Below, piece by piece: positions 1 through 7,058 of a stretch of DNA of 14,761 nt. Below the pieces are notes generated by a model. It worked only from the letters and a program-made list of their open reading frames with translations. It was not told the DNA's origin and made no database searches. The stretch is taken from positions 1-14,761 of the forward strand of contig CAYONM010000076.1 in the NCBI GenBank assembly GCA_964405325.1. Direction: 5' to 3'. Positions within the stretch are counted from its first letter, which is position 1. Each line of letters begins with the position of its first letter. Made by a program: the position numbers and the translations under genes. Source of the DNA: CAYONM01 sp964405325. Lineage in GTDB: Bacteria > Planctomycetota > UBA11346.

Positions 1-1316
1 ATGGCGATTTCGACGAGGTCTATTGGGACCTGGATCAGACGGTTCCCAAGGCGGTGGAAGGGGATCCTACGGCCAGTGCTCGCTGGGGAGCCTTCTGGAT
101 GGACGAAAGGCTGTATATTGGCATCGACGTGGATGTTGGTGCACTCGGCAAGACCGATCTGGATGCCGTCGACGTGTTCTTCGATGGCAATAACAATGAC
201 GAGGTCATCTACAATTACGATGATATGCACTGGCATTTCGGACGGTTGGAACAGACGGCAGCGGATCGGATCGTCAGCGGCTATGCCCGTTTCTTCAATG
301 CCGGCTACGTGGTCAAGGAGACAGCGACCGGCTATGCCATCGAGATGGTATTCAATAAAGAAGCGCTTCAGGGTCGGGGTATCGTCTGCGCTTGGCCAGA
401 GTGGGCCGCCTTCGGCTTCGATATCGCCGTGATCCAGGGTGATGCCGCTGTCCGGCATCAGCAGGTCTGGCAGGGCAGTGTCGACAATCCGACCGATACC
501 AGTCCATTCGGCACCATCCTCTTCGATGGCGAACCCCACGACCACCGCTACGAGCCACAACTGCACAACACGGATTTCGCCAAGGACCATATTTTCAAGG
601 AGAACCGTTTTGTGACCAATGCCCTGCCTCGGCATATCTGGGTCGCGCATCTGAAACATGGCGAAGGCTCGGCTTGGCATATCACACCGGGCGTCGGCAT
701 CTTCCAGAACGATCCGGCTGTGCTGAGCGCGCGTGCGCTGGTGCAGATCATCGATGGTTCCCAGCCGGGTTCTTACGAATTGGCCCTGGATTACCGGGCC
801 GAGACCACCGGCTTCCAGGTCGCCATCTGGGGCGCCGATCTCGATGAGTCTGCGGCAGCGGCTGATTTCTCTGTCGACACCCTGAGTCCGCCCAGCGGCG
901 CTGTCTGGAAGGATACCGCGACGTATCTGCCGGCGACTCAGGTCACAGCCACCGGCGATCCCGACTGGCATCAACGCACGTTCAGTTTTGATGTCGATCA
1001 GCGGCGCGAGGAATTTTTCCTGGTTATCGTTCCGGACGCTGCCGGCGATACCGGCATCGGATTCCGTTCGATCGATTTCAGCGGCAACGGTGCGGAACTG
1101 AGCGTTCAGGCACAGGCGCTCTCGCATGAGCACATGATGGTCCTGTGGAATGACATCCCGGGGGCCGAATGGTACTGGCTGATCCGGCAGGCGGATGGTG
1201 TCGGCAATAGCATCATGCTCCGCCGGCAGAGCGCCTTGCAGCCGTCCCGCTATTTCGATCGGGGTTTGGCGGCGTCTACGACCTACCAATACGGAGTGAT
1301 AGCCGGCACGGATTGA
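1..1316 (+). CDS. Secreted CBM9-like / jelly-roll / FN3 protein, 5' truncated
   Basis: The reading frame is open from the window edge (first full codon at 3) to TGA at 1314-1316, giving 437 visible residues. A GTG at 54 is only an internal codon, because the upstream residues (GDFDEVYWDLDQ) already look like the domain. Residues ~1-165 resemble a CBM9-type sugar-binding beta-sandwich (WGAFWMDERLYIGIDV, then IYNYDDMHWH, ending TSPFGTILFDGE). Residues ~175-355 look like a second beta-rich jelly-roll domain, and ~360-437 like an FN3 module ending in TTYQYGVIAGTD. The signal peptide and any catalytic domain would lie upstream, outside the window. The CBM9-like part is related to the C-terminus of the SGNH protein at 3263-5221, and the FN3 part to that of the protein at 8896-9597. 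A role in binding or degrading polysaccharide outside the cytoplasm is inferred from the modules only. Confidence 0.85.
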   Translation, partial: GDFDEVYWDLDQTVPKAVEGDPTASARWGAFWMDERLYIGIDVDVGALGKTDLDAVDVFFDGNNNDEVIYNYDDMHWHFGRLEQTAADRIVSGYARFFNAGYVVKETATGYAIEMVFNKEALQGRGIVCAWPEWAAFGFDIAVIQGDAAVRHQQVWQGSVDNPTDTSPFGTILFDGEPHDHRYEPQLHNTDFAKDHIFKENRFVTNALPRHIWVAHLKHGEGSAWHITPGVGIFQNDPAVLSARALVQIIDGSQPGSYELALDYRAETTGFQVAIWGADLDESAAAADFSVDTLSPPSGAVWKDTATYLPATQVTATGDPDWHQRTFSFDVDQRREEFFLVIVPDAAGDTGIGFRSIDFSGNGAELSVQAQALSHEHMMVLWNDIPGAEWYWLIRQADGVGNSIMLRRQSALQPSRYFDRGLAASTTYQYGVIAGTD

Positions 1317-1321
1317 TGGGC

Positions 1322-1355
1322 CTGCTCCCGTTCGTTCATGAGCGATCGGGAGTAG
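1322..1355. terminator. Hairpin between convergent genes, possible bidirectional terminator
   Basis: CTGCTCCCG (1322-1330) pairs with CGGGAGTAG (1347-1355), with one G-T wobble and a 16-nt loop. It starts 6 bp after the + strand gene's stop and spans the stop of the convergent AraC gene. There is no T-run on either side, so it is not a canonical intrinsic terminator. Confidence 0.35.
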
Positions 1356-2244
1356 CCGACCTCTCACGCTCGATCGGCAGCACGCTGCCCATGTGTTTCA
1401 ACTCGTTGGGACTGAGCAGACGGTTCTCTTCCCGCCAGCGGCCCGGCGGCATGCCCCAATGCTTGCGGAAAACGCGACTGAAATAACCGGCATTGCTGAA
1501 TCCGCAGCGTTGGGCGATGTCTTCGAGATCGAGCGTGGTTTCCAGGAGCAGATCGCAGGCATTGCGCATGCGCACCGTTTCCAGGTAGCGCATGGGACTC
1601 ATGCCGGTTTCTTCGCGGAAACGATGCGCGAAATGCGAAGGTGCCCAGCCGGCTTCCTCTGCCAGTCGCTCCACGCAGAGCGGTTCATCGAAATGCACTC
1701 GCAGGTAGAGGATGGCGCGTTCGATGCGCGGATCCTCGCGAATGGCCGGCAGTTCCGGATTGGCCGCCGCCGCCCAGAGCAGCAAGCGCTCCGCGATATT
1801 GAGGAGCAGGTCGCCCCGGCGTGGAAGCGCCGGCACTGTGCAGGCCGCTTCCAGATCCGCGACCGCCCGATGCACCTGCGCTGCGGTTTCCCGATCGGCC
1901 AGATGTACCCGCCCCAGACCGGGTCCCAGCTGCGGGTAACGCAGCAGGCGTTGGAATCGGGGCTGGTCGGCGAGGGCGATCCAATGCCAGTTGGCGGGGT
2001 CGCGCGATGATGAGGATGGCGGATCGATACGTAGGCGTGTGCCAGGCTTCACCGCCAGCAGATCGTTGCTCTGCAGGTCCATGGTCTGGTGGTCGCAGCG
2101 CAGCACGGCCGGTGCGTGTATCAGCATGATGATCCACACGCCGAGGTGTTTGTTGTCCAGGCCCCGGGGATGGTGCTCGGCCAGGATGCTGGTGCCCATC
2201 AAGAACGGACGATTGAAAGTGATGATCCTGCTATTGGCGCTCAT
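1336..2244 (-). CDS. AraC/XylS-family transcriptional regulator
   Basis: This is a 302-aa DNA-binding regulator. The C-terminal AraC-type domain has two helix-turn-helix units: residues ~189-210 (VERLAEEAGWAPSHFAHRF) and ~242-271 (DIAQRCGFSNAGYFSRVFRK, then the family signature GMPPGRW). Residues ~1-100 look like a cupin-type effector-binding domain (SNDLLAVKPG, WHWIAL) joined by a helical linker. The length is typical of the family. A TTG at 2259 would extend it by five residues. ATG at 2244 is preferred because it overlaps the stop of a small upstream ORF as ATGA, although neither start has a clear Shine-Dalgarno sequence. Such regulators often control nearby carbohydrate-use genes. The secreted proteins on both sides are plausible targets, but no operator was identified. 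Confidence 0.93.
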   Translation of the reverse strand: MSANSRIITFNRPFLMGTSILAEHHPRGLDNKHLGVWIIMLIHAPAVLRCDHQTMDLQSNDLLAVKPGTRLRIDPPSSSSRDPANWHWIALADQPRFQRLLRYPQLGPGLGRVHLADRETAAQVHRAVADLEAACTVPALPRRGDLLLNIAERLLLWAAAANPELPAIREDPRIERAILYLRVHFDEPLCVERLAEEAGWAPSHFAHRFREETGMSPMRYLETVRMRNACDLLLETTLDLEDIAQRCGFSNAGYFSRVFRKHWGMPPGRWREENRLLSPNELKHMGSVLPIERERSATPDRS

Positions 2245-2456
2245 TGTGGATGTGACCAATCAGAGTGCTTGCTGACCCATCGCTTCCAGGCGTGGCAGGA
2301 GATGCTGTCGACCAGGCTGCCCAGCACGCGATAAGGTTCGCTCTCATGGTACGCACAGGCCTTGCCGGTGTCGACCTCCGGTTCGCTCAGATCCCGATTC
2401 GATTCGGCGGCGGCGACAACCGTCGTCAACAGCAGCAGCGCAAGAGTTGGTGGCAT
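2241..2456 (-). CDS. Possible small exported peptide upstream of the AraC regulator
   Basis: This 71-aa ORF starts MPPTLALLLLTTVVAAAES, which looks like a short Sec signal peptide with an AAA cleavage region. The remaining ~50 residues contain two cysteines and are rich in His and Trp near the end. The TGA overlaps the AraC start as ATGA, suggesting translational coupling. There is no recognised family and no Shine-Dalgarno before ATG 2456, and the frame stays open upstream to 2615. It may be a real small gene, a leader peptide or a chance ORF. Confidence 0.35.
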   Translation of the reverse strand: MPPTLALLLLTTVVAAAESNRDLSEPEVDTGKACAYHESEPYRVLGSLVDSISCHAWKRWVSKHSDWSHPQ

Positions 2457-2715
2457 GCTTGGGAAGAAGGGAGAATGCAAACCCTCTTTGCATATACCGC
2501 TACGGTGACTGGCGGCATGCCGAGACAAGCGGTGCTCGTCGTAGGCGCCTTGAATATGAAGCACTTCTGCCGATCGGACGGATCGCCGTCTGAGTGAGTC
2601 CGATTTTCCGGACATGTATCTGGGATCACCGGTCAGAATCCATCCTCTGCAGACGCCGCCGGCGAACGCATCGTCGAGCTGCTGCAGGAGTAGCCGCTCG
2701 ACCGGTGTCGCTGCG

Positions 2716-3081
2716 TCAGCGGACGTAGTAGCGCTGATGCCATTGCCGGTTCTGGTCGATGGCGCAGCCGGGACCGCCGGGCGCGCACAGGGTCACAGCG
2801 CTCTCGCCACGAGCCACAGCCTCGGCGAACTCGTTGCAGCCGACATAGCCGCAGCCATCGCAGTTGGCGCTGGGCAAATGCGGAAGACTTTTCCAGCCAG
2901 GGATATGACGGCCATGGCAGATTGTCCGATTGGCCTTTCTTCGCGTCTGATTTAGGGGGGGGCTTTGCCCGTCAGTCCGGCCCGAACCTAACAAGGTCCG
3001 TCGCACCCGCCTCGGTTGGACTTCCTGCAAACCACCCCGATGTGGGTCAGGGCGCACCGATTGCACTTGGATATCCGGCAT
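2716..3081 (-). CDS. Orphan 4Fe-4S (RnfB-type) domain ORF, possibly a gene remnant
   Basis: The C-terminal half carries LPSANCDGCGYVGCNEFAEA followed by LCAPGGPGC. The cysteine spacing C-x2-C-x4-C-x16-C and the CAPGG ending match the iron-sulfur domain of RnfB and related electron carriers. The ORF is 121 aa from ATG 3081, but the first ~65 residues (Arg/Pro/Gln-rich) look non-coding and no Shine-Dalgarno precedes any start. The hydrophobic N-terminus and the two C-terminal ferredoxin motifs of RnfB are missing, as are other rnf genes. An eight-G run at 2955-2962 lies within the ORF and could be a frameshift site. It is either a small stand-alone Fe-S protein with an unresolved start or a decayed fragment. 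Confidence 0.5.
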   Translation of the reverse strand: MPDIQVQSVRPDPHRGGLQEVQPRRVRRTLLGSGRTDGQSPPLNQTRRKANRTICHGRHIPGWKSLPHLPSANCDGCGYVGCNEFAEAVARGESAVTLCAPGGPGCAIDQNRQWHQRYYVR

Positions 3082-3119
3082 GCGATGACGGATTTCCCGA
3101 CAACAGCATACATTGACAT
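2988..3119 (-). CDS. Cys-rich micro-ORF, doubtful
   Basis: This 43-codon ORF starts MSMYAVVGKS and contains seven Cys-region residues in its second half, including CNRC and ending GGCDGPC. It overlaps the N-terminal part of the 4Fe-4S ORF in another frame. There is no Shine-Dalgarno and no recognised family. The CxxC spacing suggests metal binding, but so short an ORF may be chance. Confidence 0.15.
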   Translation of the reverse strand: MSMYAVVGKSVIACRISKCNRCALTHIGVVCRKSNRGGCDGPC

Positions 3120-3262
3120 AAATTAGGCAGGGATAAACATGTTCTGCTTTACTAATGCCGCGAATGGATTCAAGACCAGTGGTCCATCATCGTCACGTCA
3201 GATGGTCGAGCAGCCCAGGTGCTGGGTCTCACAAGCGGTCGAACTGTTTTCAGGAGAACAAC

Positions 3263-5221
3263 ATGCATCTCATGCTTCGCATCATGTGTGCGCTACTGAG
3301 CATTGGCCTGCTGCAGGCCGGTACCGGCATCCCCAAAGATCTGGATCCCAAAAAGGACGAGGAGCGCGTTTATCAGTTGGGCAACAGCCATACCGATTCC
3401 ATCCGCGAGGAGCTCGCCGGCCTGGTTGGCGCAGCTGGACATCTCAGCTATGCTTATGGCACCCATACCATCCCCGGCGCGCCGCTGCGCTGGCTGGCCA
3501 GTCATCCCAACGAGAGCTTCGAGCACCTGCGCCAGCATTCCTGGACCGTGGTGACCTTGCAGACGTACAACAGCACCACCGAAGAGGAGATCCAGGCAGC
3601 GATCGATTACTCGGCGGCGGCCAAGGAAGGCAATCCGGATGTCACTATCCTGATGTATACCATCTGGCCACAGGATGAGAATTGGGATCAGCCCAGCATG
3701 GGCCGTAGTGAGGAGTGGACCGAGACCGTCGCCGGTCGCATTCGTCAGACGCATCCGGACCTGAATGTGATCGTAGCTCCCACCAGCCTGATGATTCGGA
3801 AACTGGGCAACCTGGCCGATGCCGGACTGGTGCCCGGTATGAACAGTAAACGTGATCTCTACGCCGATCCCGGTCACATGGGACGACTTGGTGCCTATGC
3901 CATCAACTGCGTCATTGCAGCCATGATCTATCAGGAATCACCCATCGGTTATCCCAGCAAGGTCCTGAAGACTCGTGGCTACCGACCGGATCCCGATAAC
4001 GTGCGCTTCGAGATCGATCCCGTCACCGCCACAACCATTCAGCATCTGGCCTGGGATGTACTGGCCGCCTATCCCGAGGCCGGAGTGGACACCGGCATGG
4101 TGATCAACAGCGGTCGGCTGTCGGCTGGCCTGGTGGGGCGGCCCTATGAGCAGGCCCTGCCGGTGGTCAACGCCTCCGGTCCGGTACAGTGGAGCCTGGT
4201 GGAGGGCGAGCTGCCGACGGGACTGCAGCTGGTCGACGGCCGCATCACCGGCACTGCCACGGAGGCGGTTGAGAGCACGCTGGTTTTGCGAGCCCAGGCG
4301 GGCGGTGAGCAGGTGGAGCGCAGCGTGCGGCTGCCCATTGACGAGGATCGGCCCTTGGCGGTACCGGATCAGGCGCTGCCGTCGCTGCGGGCCCATGACT
4401 ACCTGATGCATCAGTGGCGCGCGGAAGGGGCCGTCGGCCGTAGCACTTGGCGGCTGGCCCAGGGAAGCCTGCCGGCAGGCCTGAAGATGACCGATGGTGG
4501 ACTGTTGCTCGGCACACCCGGTGAGGCGGGCACCTTCACCTTCAGCCTCGAGGCCACCGACCAGCATCCCGCCGGGGCACGCACGGCCCAGCGCGAGATC
4601 AGCTGGCAGGTGGCCCCGGCAGGTGATGAGGTGCTCCGGGTACGCACCGTTCCGGTAAAGCTTGAGCGGAAGCAGCCACTGGCCGAACAGGATCTGAGCC
4701 CCTTCGAACCACGGCATGATCTGGTTGATGAAAACGGCAACAAGGTAGGCAGCTTCGACATCACCTGGATTCGCGACCCAAAGAAATATAAGAATTCACA
4801 GGTACAACTTGTGGCCTGGATCGAGCCACCTCAGGCGGGCTCTACCATTCCGCGTGAATCGGTGCACGTCTACCTCGACATGATGCATAACCGCGAGATC
4901 ATCTACAATACCGACGACCTCCACTTCATGGTCGAGCTCGAGAAGGACAAAGAGGGCCGGGCGGAAGTGGTCCAAGGCTACAAGCGCTGCAACTATTTGC
5001 TCGACATGCACGATGACGGTAGTGCCACCATCGCCTTTGTTTTCACCGGCAAGATGTTTGCCGGCCGTGGCGTGCATACCCAACTGGGACCAAAAATCAC
5101 CTACGGCTTCAATATCGCGATCGGCAGTGCACAGGATGCCGCACAGCGGATCTACTGGGCCGGCGACGCTGCGGTGGACGCCGACACCAGCGGCTTCGGC
5201 AGCATCTTGATCACCGAGTGA
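3263..5221 (+). CDS. Secreted SGNH/GDSL-type hydrolase with putative-Ig and CBM9-like domains
   Basis: This is a 652-aa exported protein. AGGAG at 3252-3256 fixes the start at ATG 3263, although the frame stays open upstream to 3155. Residues 1-19 are a Sec signal peptide (MHLMLRIMCALLSIGLLQA). Residues ~33-235 are an SGNH-type esterase fold: block I is LGNSHTDS with candidate nucleophile Ser42, and block V is DPGH with Asp202 and His205. Residues ~285-360 and ~365-447 are two putative-Ig (He_PIG-like) domains, each with the G-x-LP-x-GL and GTP/GTA pattern. Residues ~460-652 are a CBM9-like domain (EIIYNTDDLHFM, ending TSGFGSILITE). Deacylation of a polysaccharide outside the cytoplasm is inferred, and the substrate is unknown. 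The nearest regulator is the AraC gene on the opposite strand. Confidence 0.9.
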   Translation: MHLMLRIMCALLSIGLLQAGTGIPKDLDPKKDEERVYQLGNSHTDSIREELAGLVGAAGHLSYAYGTHTIPGAPLRWLASHPNESFEHLRQHSWTVVTLQTYNSTTEEEIQAAIDYSAAAKEGNPDVTILMYTIWPQDENWDQPSMGRSEEWTETVAGRIRQTHPDLNVIVAPTSLMIRKLGNLADAGLVPGMNSKRDLYADPGHMGRLGAYAINCVIAAMIYQESPIGYPSKVLKTRGYRPDPDNVRFEIDPVTATTIQHLAWDVLAAYPEAGVDTGMVINSGRLSAGLVGRPYEQALPVVNASGPVQWSLVEGELPTGLQLVDGRITGTATEAVESTLVLRAQAGGEQVERSVRLPIDEDRPLAVPDQALPSLRAHDYLMHQWRAEGAVGRSTWRLAQGSLPAGLKMTDGGLLLGTPGEAGTFTFSLEATDQHPAGARTAQREISWQVAPAGDEVLRVRTVPVKLERKQPLAEQDLSPFEPRHDLVDENGNKVGSFDITWIRDPKKYKNSQVQLVAWIEPPQAGSTIPRESVHVYLDMMHNREIIYNTDDLHFMVELEKDKEGRAEVVQGYKRCNYLLDMHDDGSATIAFVFTGKMFAGRGVHTQLGPKITYGFNIAIGSAQDAAQRIYWAGDAAVDADTSGFGSILITE

Positions 5222-5390
5222 AGCTTACCCGACAATCGTTGCATGGACACGGCACGAGTGGTGTGTCTGAAGGGCTGCGACCGTCCCTGATGCGTGTTGA
5301 GTTTCAAACAAGTCCTTGCGCCCATGTCGCAATACATCAGAGAATCGGTCGCAGGACGCATTGAGCGCCTTTTTTGGTCGTCACATAGTA

Positions 5391-5447
5391 GAAGCTGAGC
5401 TCGCAAAAACTTCGAGAAGAAAAAGTTGTTTTTGCGGGCTCAGCTTC
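5391..5447. repeat. 20-bp inverted repeat (19/20 paired), 17-nt loop
   Basis: The left arm 5391-5410 (GAAGCTGAGCTCGCAAAAAC) is the reverse complement of 5428-5447 except at one position. The loop 5411-5427 is A-rich. The right arm overlaps the start of the dispersed repeat at 5436, so the left arm is an inverted partial copy of the repeat end. It lies 170 bp after the SGNH gene stop and could also end transcription. Confidence 0.75.
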
Positions 5448-5542
5448 GGGGTCCGAGGGGCTTGCCCCTCGATGTAAGAGCAAAAACCGGGCGCCGACCG
5501 ATACGATTGAACCTCTGGATTCCAGCCGGCGCCCGGTTTGTT
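5436..5542. repeat. Dispersed intergenic repeat, copy 1 (uninterrupted)
   Basis: Bases 5436-5478 match 7059-7101 at 41 of 43 positions. Bases 5475-5542 match 7257-7322 with a 20-base identical core (CGGGCGCCGACCGATACGAT). The copy contains a CGAGGGG-CTTG-CCCCTCG hairpin (5454-5471) and a perfect 13-bp stem AAACCGGGCGCCG/CGGCGCCCGGTTT (5484-5496 with 5527-5539, 30-nt loop). It resembles REP-type palindromic repeats in organisation. Confidence 0.8.
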
Positions 5543-5617
5543 TATGCCTGGCGACAACATTGACATTGACGGGTCCCTCAGAGGTCGCATTCGTCACGAA
5601 TTTGGTAATTGCCAGGC

Positions 5618-5722
5618 GAGCGCCGCCAAGCGCGAGACCGGCCGACCGAGGACCGGTTTTTGGCGGAAAATGCGCGGAGCGCCGCCAAAAATGCTCGCGA
5701 AGCGAGCAAGGTCCGACCGAGG
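5618..5722. repeat. Imperfect direct repeat with two strong hairpins
   Basis: GAGCGCCGCCAA occurs at 5618-5629 and 5677-5688, and CCGACCGAGG at 5642-5651 and 5713-5722, so a unit is duplicated with expansion. Within it TTTTTGGCGG (5657-5666) pairs perfectly with CCGCCAAAAA (5682-5691). TGCTCGC (5692-5698) pairs with GCGAGCA (5702-5708) around a GAA loop. Confidence 0.65.
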
Positions 5723-5774
5723 CCGTGGGACCGGAGCACGGCTGGCGGGTGCGACGGATGTCGCGAGGAGGCAA

Positions 5775-5794
5775 CGCCCCCTCTGAGGGGGGCG
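5775..5794. repeat. CGCCCCC/GGGGGCG hairpin
   Basis: CGCCCCC (5775-5781) can pair with the G-run ending GCG at 5794, with one spare G. It lies about 95 bp upstream of the propeller gene start and has no T-run. Confidence 0.4.
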
Positions 5795-5887
5795 ACAGCA
5801 TTGTCTCATTCTGGCGCGCTGTCCTCATTGAACACTTGTCATACCAGCAAGTGAGCGACCATGTCAGATTCAATCAAGGAGTCATCA

Positions 5888-6949
5888 ATGCGTTGTCTAT
5901 GCTTGCTTTTCATGAGTCTCATTGCGCTTTCTGCGGCGGACTGGCAACAGATCTTTTCCGCCGAAAACCTGCCAGATTTTGTTGACCATAGGCATCATCT
6001 GCAGCGTCGCCTGGGGAGCATGGTGGTGCCACCGCAGAACGGTGCCGTGTTTGTCCTGGTCAATGGCGATGCCGGCATCTGGCGCAGCGATGACCAGGGG
6101 GCCACGTGGCAGCAAACCGATGCCCCGGTATCTGGTCGATTCTTCAGCCATTATTCCACCAGTCTGGATCCGGCGACCGGGCGCTTTGTGGTTTGGGCCA
6201 TCAGACCCATCGGTAAGGATCTGGACTACGCCGATCAAGGCGCCTGGTTCGATGGTGAAACCTGGCATGCCATGGGCAAACCCAGTGGCCCACACGACGG
6301 CTGGACCTGGGGTGGGGTGCACTGGGACGAGGCGGGTCCCCGTACCCTCATCACCAAGCAGCATCACACCTGGGTCAATATGTGGCTGAGCTTGGACCAG
6401 GGCCAGAATTGGACGGAAATCCTGAATCAACGCAGTCGCAATGTGGGTATCATTGACGACGCTATCCTGTTGGCTGGGGTGGATGAACACGTGGTTCAGC
6501 GCCAGCCCGATGTGGTTATCGGCATCTACCGATCAAACGATCGGGGCGCCACCTGGCAGCGGGTCAGCGATCAGATGGTCACCGGCAAGGCGCCCATCGT
6601 TTGGCGAGGAGTCGCCTACTGGTGTTGCGCCGATGGCCTGCTGGTATCCGAAGACGATGGTGCCACCTGGCAGCTGCGTCCGGTTCCTGGTGGCATGGGC
6701 TACGGACCGCTGATCGACCCGAACAGCAAGGCCATGGTGGTGGTTGGCGCTGATGGATTTTATCAAACCGACGACCACGGCCGCAGCTGGCAGAAATTGG
6801 CAGATTATTTCGGTGGCGGCAGTTGGGACGAGTTCGGCGGCCGCGAATACGAGACCAACAATTGTCAGGTCAGCTTCGGCTGGGATCCGGCGCGACGTCT
6901 GCTGTATGCCACGCCCTGCGGCGGTTGGGCGTGGCGTTTGGGGTATTGA
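5888..6949 (+). CDS. Secreted Asp-box (BNR) beta-propeller protein
   Basis: This is a 353-aa exported protein. AAGGAG at 5876-5881, 6 nt before ATG 5888, fixes the start; an upstream in-frame ATG at 5861 lacks such a site. Residues 1-17 form a signal peptide (MRCLCLLFMSLIALSAA). Five Asp-box motifs (S-x-D-x-G-x-x-W type) are visible: RSDDQGATW (66-74), SLDQGQNW (168-175), RSNDRGATW (215-223), VSEDDGATW (253-261) and QTDDHGRSW (293-301). Such repeats build sialidase-like or Vps10-like propellers. I see no sialidase catalytic arginine triad that I can assign, so no enzyme activity is claimed. It may bind or cleave an extracellular glycan or act as a scaffold. It stands alone on its strand, downstream of the hairpin-rich gap. 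Confidence 0.9.
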   Translation: MRCLCLLFMSLIALSAADWQQIFSAENLPDFVDHRHHLQRRLGSMVVPPQNGAVFVLVNGDAGIWRSDDQGATWQQTDAPVSGRFFSHYSTSLDPATGRFVVWAIRPIGKDLDYADQGAWFDGETWHAMGKPSGPHDGWTWGGVHWDEAGPRTLITKQHHTWVNMWLSLDQGQNWTEILNQRSRNVGIIDDAILLAGVDEHVVQRQPDVVIGIYRSNDRGATWQRVSDQMVTGKAPIVWRGVAYWCCADGLLVSEDDGATWQLRPVPGGMGYGPLIDPNSKAMVVVGADGFYQTDDHGRSWQKLADYFGGGSWDEFGGREYETNNCQVSFGWDPARRLLYATPCGGWAWRLGY

Positions 6950-7058
6950 CAGAATGTCGGCTTGGTTGTTTGACGGCGGCGCTCGCTTGCGCTATCGCAC
7001 AGCCAATGACAGCACCGGATAAAGCGTCCCTCGCCATTTCTTCCTCTGTGCTCCCTGT

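Larger units (their letters stand above)
2457..3262. other. Mostly non-coding or decayed 0.8-kb stretch
   Basis: There is no well-supported gene between the AraC unit and the SGNH hydrolase. It contains the orphan 4Fe-4S ORF and a Cys-rich micro-ORF (both annotated separately, minus strand), a perfect CGGCATGCCG palindrome near 2514-2523, and a run of eight G at 2955-2962. A TTGACA hexamer lies at 3113-3118 but no convincing -10 box follows it. Short dyads are present at about 3177-3187 (GACCA/TGGTC) and 3215-3227 (CCCAG/CTGGG) upstream of the hydrolase gene. Confidence 0.5.
5222..5887. other. Hairpin-dense intergenic region
   Basis: This 666-bp gap holds no credible gene; the longest ORFs in it are GC-driven and span the repeats. 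It contains, in order, a 20-bp inverted repeat (5391-5447), one copy of a dispersed repeat (5436-5542) with two hairpins, a pair of direct repeats with two strong hairpins (5618-5722), a C5/G6 hairpin (5775-5794), and a CACTTG/CAAGTG dyad near 5832-5852 just upstream of the propeller gene. Confidence 0.7.

Noticed and set aside
1393..2010. 205-aa ORF on + strand
   Set aside because: It is antisense to the AraC regulator, whose motifs are unmistakable; the reading is a codon-bias shadow.
2475..2597. 40-aa ORF on + strand after an AAGGGAG stretch
   Set aside because: There is a ribosome-site-like sequence but the peptide has no recognisable pattern and lies antisense to a possible exported ORF; too little support.
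2594..2693. Frame reading SADAAGERIVELLQE then stop on + strand
   Set aside because: It looks protein-like at its end but is only ~32 codons after a stop, with no start or family match.
3938..4717. 259-aa ORF on - strand
   Set aside because: It lies wholly antisense to the SGNH protein and has no recognisable domain.
5475..5510. Possible sigma-28 flagellar promoter (CCGATA in the repeat)
   Set aside because: There is no TAAA-type -35 at the right spacing and the motif belongs to the dispersed repeat, not next to flagellar genes.
5337..5873. 178-aa ORF on - strand through the hairpin region
   Set aside because: It runs across inverted and dispersed repeats, is Arg/Pro/Ser-rich without domain pattern, and has no ribosome site; best explained by GC-rich repeats.
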